DNA of 64,000 nt, taken from Paractinoplanes bogorensis. Its GTDB lineage: Bacteria > Actinomycetota > Actinomycetes > Mycobacteriales > Micromonosporaceae. Position 1 is the first letter of the stretch. Each line of letters starts with the position of its first letter. The translations under genes were made by a program, and so were the position numbers. The notes below the pieces were generated by a model, which was not told the origin of the DNA, ran no database searches, and worked only from the letters and a program-made list of their open reading frames with translations. This document shows positions 1 through 7,934 of the stretch, in pieces. Location of the stretch: positions 466,645-530,644 of the forward strand of contig NZ_JAHKKG010000008.1 of NCBI RefSeq assembly GCF_018829635.1. Direction: 5' to 3'.

Positions 1-623
1 GACTGGTCGTGGTCGCCCGCCAGCACGATCGACGGCGTGTCGAGCTGCGTGAAGTCGGGGCTCATGAAGGCGAAGTTCTCCTGCGCGAACGGGCTCAGGT
101 CCCCGCGGGCGATCCCGGTGGTGGACAGCAGGACGCCGGCCTTCACGCGCGGGTCGGTGCGGTCCTCGCCCGGCTTGCCGTCGGCGTCGAGCACGCGGGC
201 GCCGAGGAGCATGCCGACCGACTGCCCGCCCCACGAGTGGCCGGCCACGGCGAGGCGCTGGGTGTCGACGCGACCGGTCAGGCCGGGCACCGCGGCGATG
301 ATGGTGTCCAGCTCGTCGATGACCTGCTCGAGGTCGTCGACCCGGGTGCGCCAGATCGTCGGGTAGCGGGGGTCGGCCGGGGTCACGCCGAGCGTCGCCG
401 AGTCGAGGAACGTGGGCTGCACGACGACGAACCCGTTGGCCGTCCAGTGGTCGACGAGCGGGTCGGCCGCGGTCATCGACTGGCTGAAGCCGTGCGCGAA
501 GACGATCACCGGGAGATCGGTTCCGGTGACCGGTGCGGTGATCCGGACCTCCAGGTCGACGCCCCGGTCGGCGGGGGCGGGGAGGGTGACGGGCCGGACG
601 CTGATGATCTGAGTAGTTGACAC
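1..623 (-). CDS. Alpha/beta hydrolase, chlorophyllase/PETase-like (partial)
   Basis: The gene enters the window from the left, so only its first 207 codons are visible. Start is GTG at 623 with an AAGGA ribosome site upstream. The protein has an oxyanion-hole HGF motif (AHGFSQS) near residue 36 and the nucleophile elbow GHSWGG, typical of chlorophyllase or dienelactone-hydrolase-like serine esterases; the catalytic Asp and His would lie near or beyond the left edge. No signal peptide is seen, so it is probably cytoplasmic. It is divergent from the TetR gene at 758, with palindromic half-sites between, so that TetR probably represses it. Substrate unknown. Confidence 0.8.
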   Translation of the reverse strand, partial: MSTTQIISVRPVTLPAPADRGVDLEVRITAPVTGTDLPVIVFAHGFSQSMTAADPLVDHWTANGFVVVQPTFLDSATLGVTPADPRYPTIWRTRVDDLEQVIDELDTIIAAVPGLTGRVDTQRLAVAGHSWGGQSVGMLLGARVLDADGKPGEDRTDPRVKAGVLLSTTGIARGDLSPFAQENFAFMSPDFTQLDTPSIVLAGDHDQ

Positions 624-667
624 GCTGGGGTCCTTCCAGTGACGCGAGGGCGCCGAAACGGATCGGC

Positions 668-735
668 GTTCCGCAAACGTACGGAACCCGGTTCCGTTTT
701 GGCAAGCGAAACGGATCACTGTTCCGTACGGGAAC
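668..735. promoter_or_regulatory. Operator cluster of GTTCCG/CGGAAC half-sites
   Basis: Between the divergent hydrolase and TetR genes lie GTTCCG at 668-673, CGGAAC at 682-687, GTTCCG at 691-696 and the near-palindrome GTTCCGTACGGGAAC at 721-735. The pair at 682-696 is CGGAAC-CCG-GTTCCG, a perfect 6-bp inverted repeat. This is the usual layout of an autoregulating TetR operator covering both promoters. The motif is seen; its use by the adjacent TetR is inferred. Confidence 0.6.
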
Positions 736-757
736 AGGGCCGTGCGATGATCGGAGC

Positions 758-1330
758 GTGACCAGCCCCCGCCGTCGTGATGTCAAGCGGAACGAGCGAG
801 CCCTGCTCGACGCGGCCGCCACCGTCTTCGTGACCTCCGGCGTCGACGCTCCGGTGCGCGAGGTCGCGGCGGCCGCCGGAGTGGGGGTGGCCACCCTCTA
901 CCGGCACTTCCCGACCCGGTCCGACCTGGTCGTCGCCGTCTACCGCCACCAGATCGACGCCCTCGCCGAGGCCGGACCCGCCCTGCTCGAGTCGGCGCCG
1001 ACCCCGTTCGCGGCCGTCCTGAGCTGGGTCCACCAGTTCGTCGATTTCCTGGGCACGAAACACGGGCTGGGCCGGGTGTGGGAGGGCGACGCGGCCGGTT
1101 TCACCGCGCTGCACACCCTCTTCGTGGAGCGCCTCGAACCCGTGCTCACCGACATGCTGCGGGCCGCCCGGGAAGTCGGCGAGGTGGTCGCGCCGGTCAC
1201 CGCGTACCGGCTGATCCGGGCCGTCGGCGACCTGGTGGCGTTCGCCCCGCACGACCCCGCCTACGACGTCCGGCAGATGGTGACCCTGCTGGTCAGCGGC
1301 CTCCAGCAGCCGCAGCCCGAGATCAACTAG
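758..1330 (+). CDS. TetR-family transcriptional regulator
   Basis: 190 residues from GTG 758. An in-frame upstream start at 617 would extend through the operator sites and lacks homology. An N-terminal helix-turn-helix (about residues 12-60) contains the VREVAAAAGVGVATLYRHFPTRSDLV recognition region in canonical TetR form; the C-terminal half is the ligand-binding helical bundle. Divergent from the hydrolase at 623 and probably its repressor. The 3' end overlaps the convergent HxlR gene by 8 nt. Ligand unknown. Confidence 0.88.
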   Translation: MTSPRRRDVKRNERALLDAAATVFVTSGVDAPVREVAAAAGVGVATLYRHFPTRSDLVVAVYRHQIDALAEAGPALLESAPTPFAAVLSWVHQFVDFLGTKHGLGRVWEGDAAGFTALHTLFVERLEPVLTDMLRAAREVGEVVAPVTAYRLIRAVGDLVAFAPHDPAYDVRQMVTLLVSGLQQPQPEIN

Positions 1331-1706
1331 AGCGTTTGTCGTACGCCAGCCGGCGCTCCTGGATCTCGCCGGCGTGCTCGACCGTCCAGTCGTAGAGGCG
1401 GCCGAACGGCTCGCGCAGCGACTCGCCCAGCGGGGTCAGCGAATACTCCACGCCCACCGGGGAGGTGGGCAGTACCCGCCGCTCGATCATGCCGTTGCGT
1501 TCCAGGCGGCGCAGCGTCTGGGTGAGCACCCGCTGGGTCACGCCGTCGAGGCGGCGCTTGATCTCGTTGAAGCGTCGCGGCTGCTCGAGCACGGCGAGCA
1601 CCATCATCGACCACTTGTCGGCGATCTGGTCGAGGATCGGGCGGCTCGGGCAGTCGGCCGCGAACGCCACCTCGGCGTCGGTGATGGCCCGGTAGACGCT
1701 GCTCAT
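1323..1706 (-). CDS. HxlR-family regulator
   Basis: 127 residues, the usual size for this winged-helix family. It contains CPSRPILDQIADKWSMMVL, the HxlR signature in which a Cys near the N-terminus precedes the DxIxxKWxxxIL helix, followed by the winged helix (FNEIKRRLDGVTQRVLTQTLRRLE). It is divergent from the enoyl-CoA hydratase gene at 1815, with an inverted repeat between them, so it likely controls that gene and itself. HxlR members often respond to redox or electrophiles through the N-terminal Cys; here that is inference. Convergent 8-nt overlap with the TetR gene. Confidence 0.87.
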   Translation of the reverse strand: MSSVYRAITDAEVAFAADCPSRPILDQIADKWSMMVLAVLEQPRRFNEIKRRLDGVTQRVLTQTLRRLERNGMIERRVLPTSPVGVEYSLTPLGESLREPFGRLYDWTVEHAGEIQERRLAYDKRSS

Positions 1707-1775
1707 GGCGGTATCCTCCGCGATCCCTGGTGTGCCCGAAGTGCGTTATTGACGGCTTTCCCGACGGCGCCGAAG

Positions 1776-1798
1776 CTAGGTATGCATCTGGAACCTAG
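1776..1798. promoter_or_regulatory. Inverted repeat between HxlR and hydratase genes
   Basis: CTAGGT (1776-1781) and ACCTAG (1793-1798) form a perfect 6-bp inverted repeat with an 11-nt spacer in the divergent promoter region, 16 nt upstream of the hydratase start. A likely HxlR binding site; the assignment rests on position only. Confidence 0.5.
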
Positions 1799-1814
1799 TA
1801 ACTCGGAGCTACCA

Positions 1815-2624
1815 ATGGCAACCCTGCGGACCAGGCACGAGACCGGCGTCCTGTACGTCACCTTCGACAACCCGCCCGTGAACGTGCTCGACGTCGCGTT
1901 GATGGCCGCGGTGCGGGAACTGCTCGACGACGTGCGCGCGAGCACGGACGTACGGGTGATCGTCTTCGACAGTGCCGACCCGGAGTTCTTCCTCGCCCAC
2001 GTCGACATGACGTTGGATCCGGAGAGCGCCGCGCCGCTCGCGGCCGGTCTGCCCGACGGCGTCAACATCTTCCAGGGCCTCGGCGAACTGCTGCGCCACC
2101 AGCCGCAGGTCACCATCGTCAAGCTGGCCGGACTGGCCCGTGGCGGCGGGGCCGAGTTCGTGGTGGCGGCCGACCTGGCGTTCGCCGCCCGCGAGACCGC
2201 CGGCCTGGGCCAGATCGAGGCGCTGATGGGCATCGTCCCCGGCGGCGGCGCGACGCAATATCTGGCTCAGCGGATCGGGCGGAACCGGGCCTTGGAGGTC
2301 GTCCTGGGCGCCGACCTGTTCGACGCCGGCACCGCCGAACGCTACGGCTGGATCAACCGCGCCCTGCCCGCCGCCGAACTCGACGCCTTCGTCGACCGGC
2401 TGGCCCGTCACATCGCCGCCCTGGCCCCCGGCGTGATCGCGGCCGCCAAGTCCGCGCTGGCCCCGGCCGACCTCACCGCCGGGCTGCGCCGCGAGGACGC
2501 CGCCTGGTCGTCGCTGATCACCCGGCCGGCCGCCGCGACCCTGATCGGCGGGGGACTGAAGGCGGGCGCCCAGACCCGCGAGGGCGAACGCGACCTGGAG
2601 GGCCTCCTGCGCGCGATCGCCTGA
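1815..2624 (+). CDS. Enoyl-CoA hydratase/isomerase family protein
   Basis: 269 residues in the crotonase fold. ATG 1815 has GGAG seven nt upstream; an in-frame ATG at 1782 falls inside the inverted repeat and is less likely. Both acidic residues of the hydratase active site are kept: Glu114 in GGGAEF and Glu135 in QIEALMGIVPGGGATQ. The oxyanion-hole regions (FFLAHVDM, ARGGGAEF) are recognisable. Enzymes of this family hydrate or isomerise acyl-CoA thioesters. No other fatty-acid genes are near, so the pathway is unclear. Probably regulated by the divergent HxlR protein. Confidence 0.85.
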   Translation: MATLRTRHETGVLYVTFDNPPVNVLDVALMAAVRELLDDVRASTDVRVIVFDSADPEFFLAHVDMTLDPESAAPLAAGLPDGVNIFQGLGELLRHQPQVTIVKLAGLARGGGAEFVVAADLAFAARETAGLGQIEALMGIVPGGGATQYLAQRIGRNRALEVVLGADLFDAGTAERYGWINRALPAAELDAFVDRLARHIAALAPGVIAAAKSALAPADLTAGLRREDAAWSSLITRPAAATLIGGGLKAGAQTREGERDLEGLLRAIA

Positions 2625-2652
2625 GACCGGCGGCGGACGGACCCGCCGCGGG

Positions 2653-2859
2653 TCAGCTGCGGCCGAGCATCTCGGCGGTCAGGACGTTCCCGCCCAGGCC
2701 CCAGCCGCCCTCGACGACCTCGTCGACCAGGACGAGGGTGGTCGCGCGGGCCCGCTCGCCGTACACGTCGGCGTAGGCGTCGGTGACGGCGTCGATCAGC
2801 TTCTTCTTCGACTCCGGGGTCAGGGTGTCGGCCGGAACCTTCAGGTTGGCGAACGGCAT
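2653..2859 (-). CDS. 4-oxalocrotonate tautomerase-like protein
   Basis: 68 residues beginning Met-Pro, so that processing would expose the N-terminal proline that is the catalytic base in the tautomerase superfamily. The length fits a small 4-OT-type subunit that assembles into hexamers. It is the last gene of a three-gene unit with two SDR genes (12 nt downstream of the first SDR stop) under the same divergent TetR control. Activity on a 2-hydroxymuconate-like enol is a family-level expectation; the real substrate is not evident. Confidence 0.75.
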   Translation of the reverse strand: MPFANLKVPADTLTPESKKKLIDAVTDAYADVYGERARATTLVLVDEVVEGGWGLGGNVLTAEMLGRS

Positions 2860-2871
2860 GGTGGTTTCCTT

Positions 2872-3747
2872 TCAGAGGGCGGCGTTCGGGGACAGCAGGT
2901 CCTCGATGCCGATGCGGTGGTAGAACTCGCTGCGGATGCGGTCGGCGACGACCGAGACCACCTCGCTGCCGTCCCGGCTCGGGTCCACGTGGGTGCGGAA
3001 CGGCCGCTGCCCGGCGGGCAGCCCGACGACGCGGACGATCTCGTCGGCCACCGACTGCACATCGGCGTCCGGCGGGATCAGGGCGGCCAGCCGCTGGTCG
3101 ATCTCGGCTCGGAGCCGGCCGTAGTGGTGCTCGTACGCGGCCGCCCGGGTCTGATCCTCGGGGTGGCCGGCGTGGGCGAAGTGGTTGGTGCCCGAGGTGA
3201 AAGCGCCGGGGACCACGATGGTCGTACCGATGCCGAACCGGATCAGCTCGGCCGCGTAGCTCTCGGCCAGGGCGTCCATCGCGGCCTTGGCCGCGAAGTA
3301 GGGCGCGAGGAACGGCGGGTGCCCGCCGCGGGTCGAGGAGCTGCCGACCCAGACGAGAAGCCCGGATCCCTGCTCGCGCAGGACCGGCAGCGCGGCGCGG
3401 TTGACCCGCTGGGTGCCGACCACGTTGACGTCGTAGACAGCGGCGAGCTGCTCGGGGGTGAACGCCTCGGCCGGTCCGAGGACCATGTGCCCGGCGTTGT
3501 GCACGACGACGTCGAGACGGCTGTGCCGCCGGACGATCTCGGCGACGGCCGCGTCGGCCGACGACTGCGACTGCACGTCGAGGTCGACGGCCGAGACCGC
3601 GTTCGCGTCGAGTTCCGCCACCACGCCGGCGTTGCGACCGGTGGTGGCGCGCATGCCCGCGACGACGGTGTGCCCGGCGCTGGCCAGGGCGAGCGCGGTC
3701 AGCCGGCCGAAGCCGCTGGAGGCTCCGGTGACGAGCGCGACGGCCAT
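2872..3747 (-). CDS. Short-chain dehydrogenase/reductase
   Basis: 291 residues. Classical SDR signatures: TGASSGFG at residues 7-14 for NAD(P) binding, NNAG-like HNAG at 83-86, Ser136-138, and the YxxxK pair Tyr150/Lys154. The C-terminus is longer than in the minimal 250-residue family. Start ATG 3747 overlaps the stop of the upstream SDR by one base (TGATG), showing translational coupling. Part of the SDR-SDR-tautomerase operon; substrate not deducible. Confidence 0.85.
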   Translation of the reverse strand: MAVALVTGASSGFGRLTALALASAGHTVVAGMRATTGRNAGVVAELDANAVSAVDLDVQSQSSADAAVAEIVRRHSRLDVVVHNAGHMVLGPAEAFTPEQLAAVYDVNVVGTQRVNRAALPVLREQGSGLLVWVGSSSTRGGHPPFLAPYFAAKAAMDALAESYAAELIRFGIGTTIVVPGAFTSGTNHFAHAGHPEDQTRAAAYEHHYGRLRAEIDQRLAALIPPDADVQSVADEIVRVVGLPAGQRPFRTHVDPSRDGSEVVSVVADRIRSEFYHRIGIEDLLSPNAAL

Positions 3748-4481
3748 CAGATGATCCCGCCGTTGGCCCGGACGATCTGCCCGTTGACCCAACGGCCACC
3801 CGGCCCGGCCAGGAACGCGACGACCTCGGCGATGTCGGCCGGGGTGCCGAGACGCTGCAGCGGGGGCTGCTGGGCCAGGCGTTCGATGGTGGCCTCGTCC
3901 TTGCCGTCGAGGAACAACTCGGTGGCGGTGGGGCCGGGGGCGACGGTGTTGACGGTGATGTCGCGGCCGCGCATCTCCCGTGCCAGGATCAGGGTCATCG
4001 CCTCGACCGCGCCCTTGCTGGCGGCGTAAGCGCCGTAGCCGGGGAACTGGAGCCCGACCACCGAGGTCGACAGCAGCACGACCGCCCCGCCGTCGCGGAC
4101 CCGGCGGGCCGCCTCGCGGGCCACGACGAAGGTGCCGCGGATGTTGGTGCGGTGCTGGGCGTCGAGGTCGTCCAGGTCCAGCTCGGCGATCGGTGCCAGC
4201 GACATCCGGCCGGCCGAGTTGACGACGACGTCGACGCCCCCGAACGTGCGGGTGGCGGTGTCGAACAGGGCGGCGACGGCCTCCGGGTCGGCGACGTCGG
4301 CCTGACCGGCGACGGCCTGCCCGCCGGCGGCGGTGATCTCGTCGACGACCTCCTTGGCCGCCGCCTCGTTGCCGGCATAGCCGACGACTACGGCCTGGCC
4401 GGCCGCGGCGAGGGTGGTGGCGATGGCCCGGCCGATGCCCCGGGAGGCGCCGGTGACAACGGCGACTCGTTGCTCCGTCAT
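3747..4481 (-). CDS. SDR family oxidoreductase (FabG-like)
   Basis: 244 residues from the ATG at 4481; another in-frame ATG at 4490 would add three residues. Motifs: TGASRGIG at 10-17, NSAG at 88-91, catalytic Ser138/140, Tyr152 and Lys156, and the C-terminal GGRWVNGQ dimer segment of classical SDRs. First gene of a three-gene operon and overlapping the next SDR by one base. The promoter lies among the palindromic operators at 4497-4564 opposite the TetR gene. Confidence 0.87.
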   Translation of the reverse strand: MTEQRVAVVTGASRGIGRAIATTLAAAGQAVVVGYAGNEAAAKEVVDEITAAGGQAVAGQADVADPEAVAALFDTATRTFGGVDVVVNSAGRMSLAPIAELDLDDLDAQHRTNIRGTFVVAREAARRVRDGGAVVLLSTSVVGLQFPGYGAYAASKGAVEAMTLILAREMRGRDITVNTVAPGPTATELFLDGKDEATIERLAQQPPLQRLGTPADIAEVVAFLAGPGGRWVNGQIVRANGGII

Positions 4482-4496
4482 GACTTCCATCCAAGA

Positions 4497-4564
4497 TCGC
4501 TAGTAGCGACAGCCGATTGCCGTATCGCTGATACGACGAAGCTAACACAGCGATCGGATCGCTG
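4497..4564. promoter_or_regulatory. Three perfect palindromes, TetR operator array
   Basis: Three perfect inverted repeats stand side by side in the SDR/TetR divergent region: TCGCTA-G-TAGCGA at 4497-4509, CGTATC-GCT-GATACG at 4521-4535 and CAGCGATC-G-GATCGCTG at 4548-4564. Degenerate relatives (TAGCGAT, GTATCATCGC) continue to about 4641, beside the TetR start. The shared core resembles AGCGAT/ATCGCT. A strong candidate for cooperative autorepression by the adjacent TetR protein. Confidence 0.65.
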
Positions 4565-4644
4565 CTAGCGATGTGACGTAGCATCGATTTTGACCGGCCG
4601 GGAATGGCCGGATCGACGTTAGCGATTTGGCGTATCATCGCTTC

Positions 4645-5403
4645 ATGAGTGACGCGGAGTACCCCGGCCGGCCTCGTCGGCGGCGGGATGCCGACGGCCC
4701 GGCCGACGACGCGCAGGTCCGGAAGGCGCTGGTCGAGGCGGCCGAGCGCCGCTTGGCCGCCTCGACCGACGGCGACATCGCCACGCGGGCGGTCAGCGAG
4801 GATGCCGGGGTCAGCCAGCCCGTGCTGTACCGGCTGTTCGGCGACAAGCGCGGTCTGCTCGACGCCGTCGCCGATGCGGGTTTCGAGCGCTACGCCCGGC
4901 GTAAATCCGAACTCGAGGTCACCGATGACGCCGTCGCCGACATGTACGCCGGTTGGGACGACCACATGGCCTTCGCCGCGGCCAATCCCGCCCTCTATCA
5001 GCTGATGTTCGCCCCGCGGGCGCGCGCCGCCACGACCGCCTACAAGCGCATTCTCGAACTGCTCGAGGCCACCCTGCTGCGCTGCGCGGCCGCCGGTGCC
5101 CTGGCCACCACGCCGCACGCGGCCGCCCGGCTGATCCTGCCGGTCAACATCGGCGTCGCCCTGAGCCGGATCGCCCAGCCCGCCCTCTTCGACGATCCGG
5201 GCCTGTCGCACGTCGCCCGCGATGCCGTCTTCGCCGCGGTTCTCACCGAACCCGTGGTGACCCGGGCGCCGGATCCGGTCCGCGCCGCCGCCCGTCAGTT
5301 GAGCGCCCAGCTCGCCCTGACCGGCACCGACCGGCTCGAGCCGGCCGAGACGGCCCTGCTCGGCCGGTGGCTCGAACGCATCGACGAGCCCGCACGCCGG
5401 TGA
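4645..5403 (+). CDS. TetR-family regulator
   Basis: 252 residues from ATG 4645; the in-frame start at 4627 lies within operator-like sequence. The N-terminal HTH includes TRAVSEDAGVSQPVLYRLFGDKRGLLDAV, the TetR recognition helix. The C-terminal domain resembles the TetR_C group that detects small lipophilic ligands. Divergent from the SDR-SDR-tautomerase operon and likely its repressor. The last 13 codons plus stop are duplicated immediately downstream (repeat entry at 5364). Confidence 0.87.
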   Translation: MSDAEYPGRPRRRRDADGPADDAQVRKALVEAAERRLAASTDGDIATRAVSEDAGVSQPVLYRLFGDKRGLLDAVADAGFERYARRKSELEVTDDAVADMYAGWDDHMAFAAANPALYQLMFAPRARAATTAYKRILELLEATLLRCAAAGALATTPHAAARLILPVNIGVALSRIAQPALFDDPGLSHVARDAVFAAVLTEPVVTRAPDPVRAAARQLSAQLALTGTDRLEPAETALLGRWLERIDEPARR

Positions 5404-5447
5404 CGCCGGTGGCTCGAACGCATCGACGAGTCCGCACGCCGGTGATG
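5364..5447 (+). repeat. 42-bp tandem duplication of the TetR gene 3' end
   Basis: Two 42-nt units (5364-5405 and 5406-5447) differ at two positions. Each carries the last 12-13 codons of the TetR gene and its TGA stop. Because 42 is a multiple of three, the second copy is in frame: reading through TGA at 5401 would repeat the C-terminus and stop at TGA 5443. A third unit begins (CCGGTGGCC at 5448) but diverges at once. Likely replication slippage. Confidence 0.9.
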
Positions 5448-5560
5448 CCGGTGGCCGGGGCCGGTGCAGGGGCGCAAATCCGTCTTTAGCGGGGCAGGGA
5501 CAAAGTTTCCCGAACGTTAAGGATGTTTCGCAGAGATTTCTTCCGGTGTCTTGTCGGTCA

Positions 5561-5601
5561 CATTCAACTCGTGTTTACTGCCGTTCAACACGAGTTGAAT
5601 G
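5561..5601. promoter_or_regulatory. 15-bp perfect inverted repeat upstream of nucleoside operon
   Basis: CATTCAACTCGTGTT at 5561-5575 and its exact reverse complement at 5587-5601 are separated by 11 nt, ending 12 nt before the nucleoside hydrolase start. It could be an operator, perhaps for the LacI protein encoded at the end of the operon, or a strong RNA hairpin in the leader placed close to the ribosome site. The arms are long for a simple LacI site (usually about 20 bp overall). Confidence 0.65.
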
Positions 5602-5613
5602 GGGTTTGCTTCG

Positions 5614-6567
5614 ATGCGCATCATCCTCGACACCGACCTCGCCATGGGCGCACCCGGCTCCGACATCGACGACGGGTTCGCGCTGGCTCTCGCCCACGCC
5701 GACCCCGGCATCGAGCTCGATCTGATCACCACCGTCAACGGCAACACCGACGTCGAGAGCGCCACCATCCTCACCGGGGAGCTGGCGAACCGGCTGGGCA
5801 TCAAGGACGTCCCGATCGTGCGGGGCGCCTCGGCCGCATACACCCGTCCGCAGATCAAGCGCGCGCCCGCCGACAACGTGGTGGCGCTGCGCGACTCGGC
5901 CCAGCCGCCCACCGGCGGCTACGCGGCCGTGGCCATCGCCGACCACATCATGGCCCACCCGGGAGAGATCACCCTGGTCGCCATCGGCCCGCTGACCAAC
6001 GTGGCCGCCGCACTCCTGCTCGAACCGCGTATCGCCGGCGCGGTCAAGGAGATCGTCATCATGGGCGGGATGTTCTTCGGGACCATGTCCAACCGCGACA
6101 TGCCCGGCGAGTTCAACGTCTGGGTCGACCCCGAGGCCGCCCAGGCCGTGCTGCGCTCGGGCGCACCGCAGCGCTGGGTCGGCCTCGACGTCACGCTGCA
6201 GGCCCGCCTCAACCGCGACCACGCCCAGCGGATGATCGAGGCCGGCACCGCGTTCGCCCCGTTCGCGGGCGAGTTCACCCTGGCCTGGATCGACCACATC
6301 CACGCCCTCTATCCGGGCAACCCCCTCGAGGCCGACTCGTGCGCCATGCACGACCCGCTCGCGGTGGCCGTCCTCACCCGGCCCGATCTGTGCGAGTTCC
6401 GCGAGGTCACGGTCTCGGTGATCACCGGCGAGGGCGAGGCCCGGGGCGTGATGATCACCGACCGTCGCGAGGGTGCCGAGCCGCCCGCGGCCAACGCCCG
6501 CGTCGCGGTCTCCGTCGACGCCGATGCCTTCACCGAACACTTCCTCGGTCTCATAACCGGTCTCTGA
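5614..6567 (+). CDS. Inosine/uridine-preferring nucleoside hydrolase
   Basis: 317 residues. Hydrolyses the N-glycosidic bond of ribonucleosides to give base and ribose. The N-terminal calcium-binding motif is present in an expanded form, DTDLAMGAPGSDIDD at about 6-20, instead of the usual DTDPGxDD. Other family segments are seen: NGNTDVE, GPLTNVA, IMGGMFFG, EFNVWVDPEAA and a late HDPLAVA Ca/ribose segment. ATG 5614 is chosen; an upstream start at 5599 lies in the inverted repeat. First gene of an operon with a CUT1 transporter, ribokinase and LacI regulator, so the ribose is probably phosphorylated by the ribokinase. No signal peptide: acts on imported nucleosides. Confidence 0.88.
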   Translation: MRIILDTDLAMGAPGSDIDDGFALALAHADPGIELDLITTVNGNTDVESATILTGELANRLGIKDVPIVRGASAAYTRPQIKRAPADNVVALRDSAQPPTGGYAAVAIADHIMAHPGEITLVAIGPLTNVAAALLLEPRIAGAVKEIVIMGGMFFGTMSNRDMPGEFNVWVDPEAAQAVLRSGAPQRWVGLDVTLQARLNRDHAQRMIEAGTAFAPFAGEFTLAWIDHIHALYPGNPLEADSCAMHDPLAVAVLTRPDLCEFREVTVSVITGEGEARGVMITDRREGAEPPAANARVAVSVDADAFTEHFLGLITGL

Positions 6568-6590
6568 ACGAAGAGAGAGGACTCCCCGAC

Positions 6591-7934
6591 ATGTCTCTCA
6601 TAACCCCTCTGAGCCGGCGGCGGTTGCTCGCCGGGCTGGCCGCGGCCACCGCCTCGGCCCTGGTCCTCACCGCCTGTGGTGGCGGCGACGACAGCGGCAC
6701 CGGCAGCACCGCCGGCGGCTGGTCCCTGCCGAGCAGCGACCCGACCGCCACCATCAAGGTGCTCAGCATCCTCGACCTCAAGACCGCCCACATGCAGGAG
6801 GTCATCGACGCGTTCGAGAAGGCCCACCCGACGATCAAGGTGGACTACCAGTCGGTGCCGTTCGACAGCCTGAACAGCACGCTGGACGCGCGGATCGCCA
6901 ACAAGGGCGGCGACCCCGACGTCTACTGGGCCGACCAGCCCCGCATCTCGGCGCTGGCCGCCCGGGGCGAGGCCGAAGACCTGACGAAGGCGTTCGCGGG
7001 TTTCAAGAGCTCGTTCGACCCGACCGCGTACGACTCGGGAATGTTCCAGGACAAGCTCTGGGCGCTCCCGATCGCCAACTCCTCCCAGCTGCTCTACTAC
7101 AACAAGGCGCTGCTGAAGAAGGCCGGGCTGGCCGAGCCGTCGGCCGACCCGAACCAGCGGATGACGTGGGAGCAGCTGACCAAGGACGCGGCCAAGGCGA
7201 AGTCGTCCGGCGCCCAGTACGGCTTCCTGTTCGGCCAGTTCGACCGCTACTACCAGCTGGAGCCGCTGCCGGTTCAGCTCGGCGGCTCGCCCGGGGCCAC
7301 CGGCGACAAGAACCTCACCCCGGACTTCACCTCGGAGCAGTGGGTCAAGGCCTTCACCTGGTACGGCGATCTGTTCAAGCAGGGTGTCGCGCCCAAGGGC
7401 ATGAAATCCGAGGAGACCGACCCTGCGTTCGTGGCCGGGCGGGCCGCGTACATGGTGGAAGGACCTTGGTTGATCCCGCAGCTCGGGGCGTCCAAGGTGG
7501 ACTGGGGAGTCGCGCCGCAGCCGGTCTTCGAGGGCGGTAAACCGGCCACCCCGACCGGTTCGTGGTCGCTCGCGATGAACCCGTTCAGCAAGCAGAAGGA
7601 GGCCGCCGCGGTCTTCATGAAGTGGATGGCGGTGGACGAGGGCGGCGGCTACATCAAGTACCGCTCCGACCCCGAGCTGGCCGCGTCGCCCGAGGGCAAG
7701 AAGATCTACTTCCAGAAGTCGGTGTTCTCCTCGCCGGCCGGTAAGGACGCCGCGAAGATCATCGACTTCGAGACCTCGAACACCGCCGTCAACCGGGTGC
7801 CGACCATCGGCTACATCGAGTTCGAGACGATCCTCAACCAGGCCTTCGCCGACATCCGGAACGGCGCCGACGCGAAGACCGCCCTGGACAGTGCCTCGGC
7901 CCAGCTGACCACCGCCTGGAAGAAGTATCAGTAA
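6591..7934 (+). CDS. ABC transporter extracellular solute-binding lipoprotein
   Basis: 447 residues. Signal peptide with RRR (residues 9-11), a hydrophobic stretch and lipobox LTAC near residue 26, then a Gly/Asp-rich linker. The remainder has the family 1 sugar-binding fold (VIDAFEKAHPTIKVDYQSV, DVYWADQPRISALAARGEAEDL). Spaced 23 nt after the nucleoside hydrolase and overlapping the next permease by one base (TAATG). Operon context suggests that the ligand is a nucleoside or ribose-containing compound, although CUT1 binding proteins usually bind oligosaccharides. Confidence 0.88.
   Translation: MSLITPLSRRRLLAGLAAATASALVLTACGGGDDSGTGSTAGGWSLPSSDPTATIKVLSILDLKTAHMQEVIDAFEKAHPTIKVDYQSVPFDSLNSTLDARIANKGGDPDVYWADQPRISALAARGEAEDLTKAFAGFKSSFDPTAYDSGMFQDKLWALPIANSSQLLYYNKALLKKAGLAEPSADPNQRMTWEQLTKDAAKAKSSGAQYGFLFGQFDRYYQLEPLPVQLGGSPGATGDKNLTPDFTSEQWVKAFTWYGDLFKQGVAPKGMKSEETDPAFVAGRAAYMVEGPWLIPQLGASKVDWGVAPQPVFEGGKPATPTGSWSLAMNPFSKQKEAAAVFMKWMAVDEGGGYIKYRSDPELAASPEGKKIYFQKSVFSSPAGKDAAKIIDFETSNTAVNRVPTIGYIEFETILNQAFADIRNGADAKTALDSASAQLTTAWKKYQ

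Noticed and set aside
3748..5211. A 5' extension of the leftward SDR frame up to 5211
   Set aside because: The extension runs through the second SDR gene and the TetR gene in other frames. The SDR motif starts right at ATG 3747, which also overlaps the previous stop.
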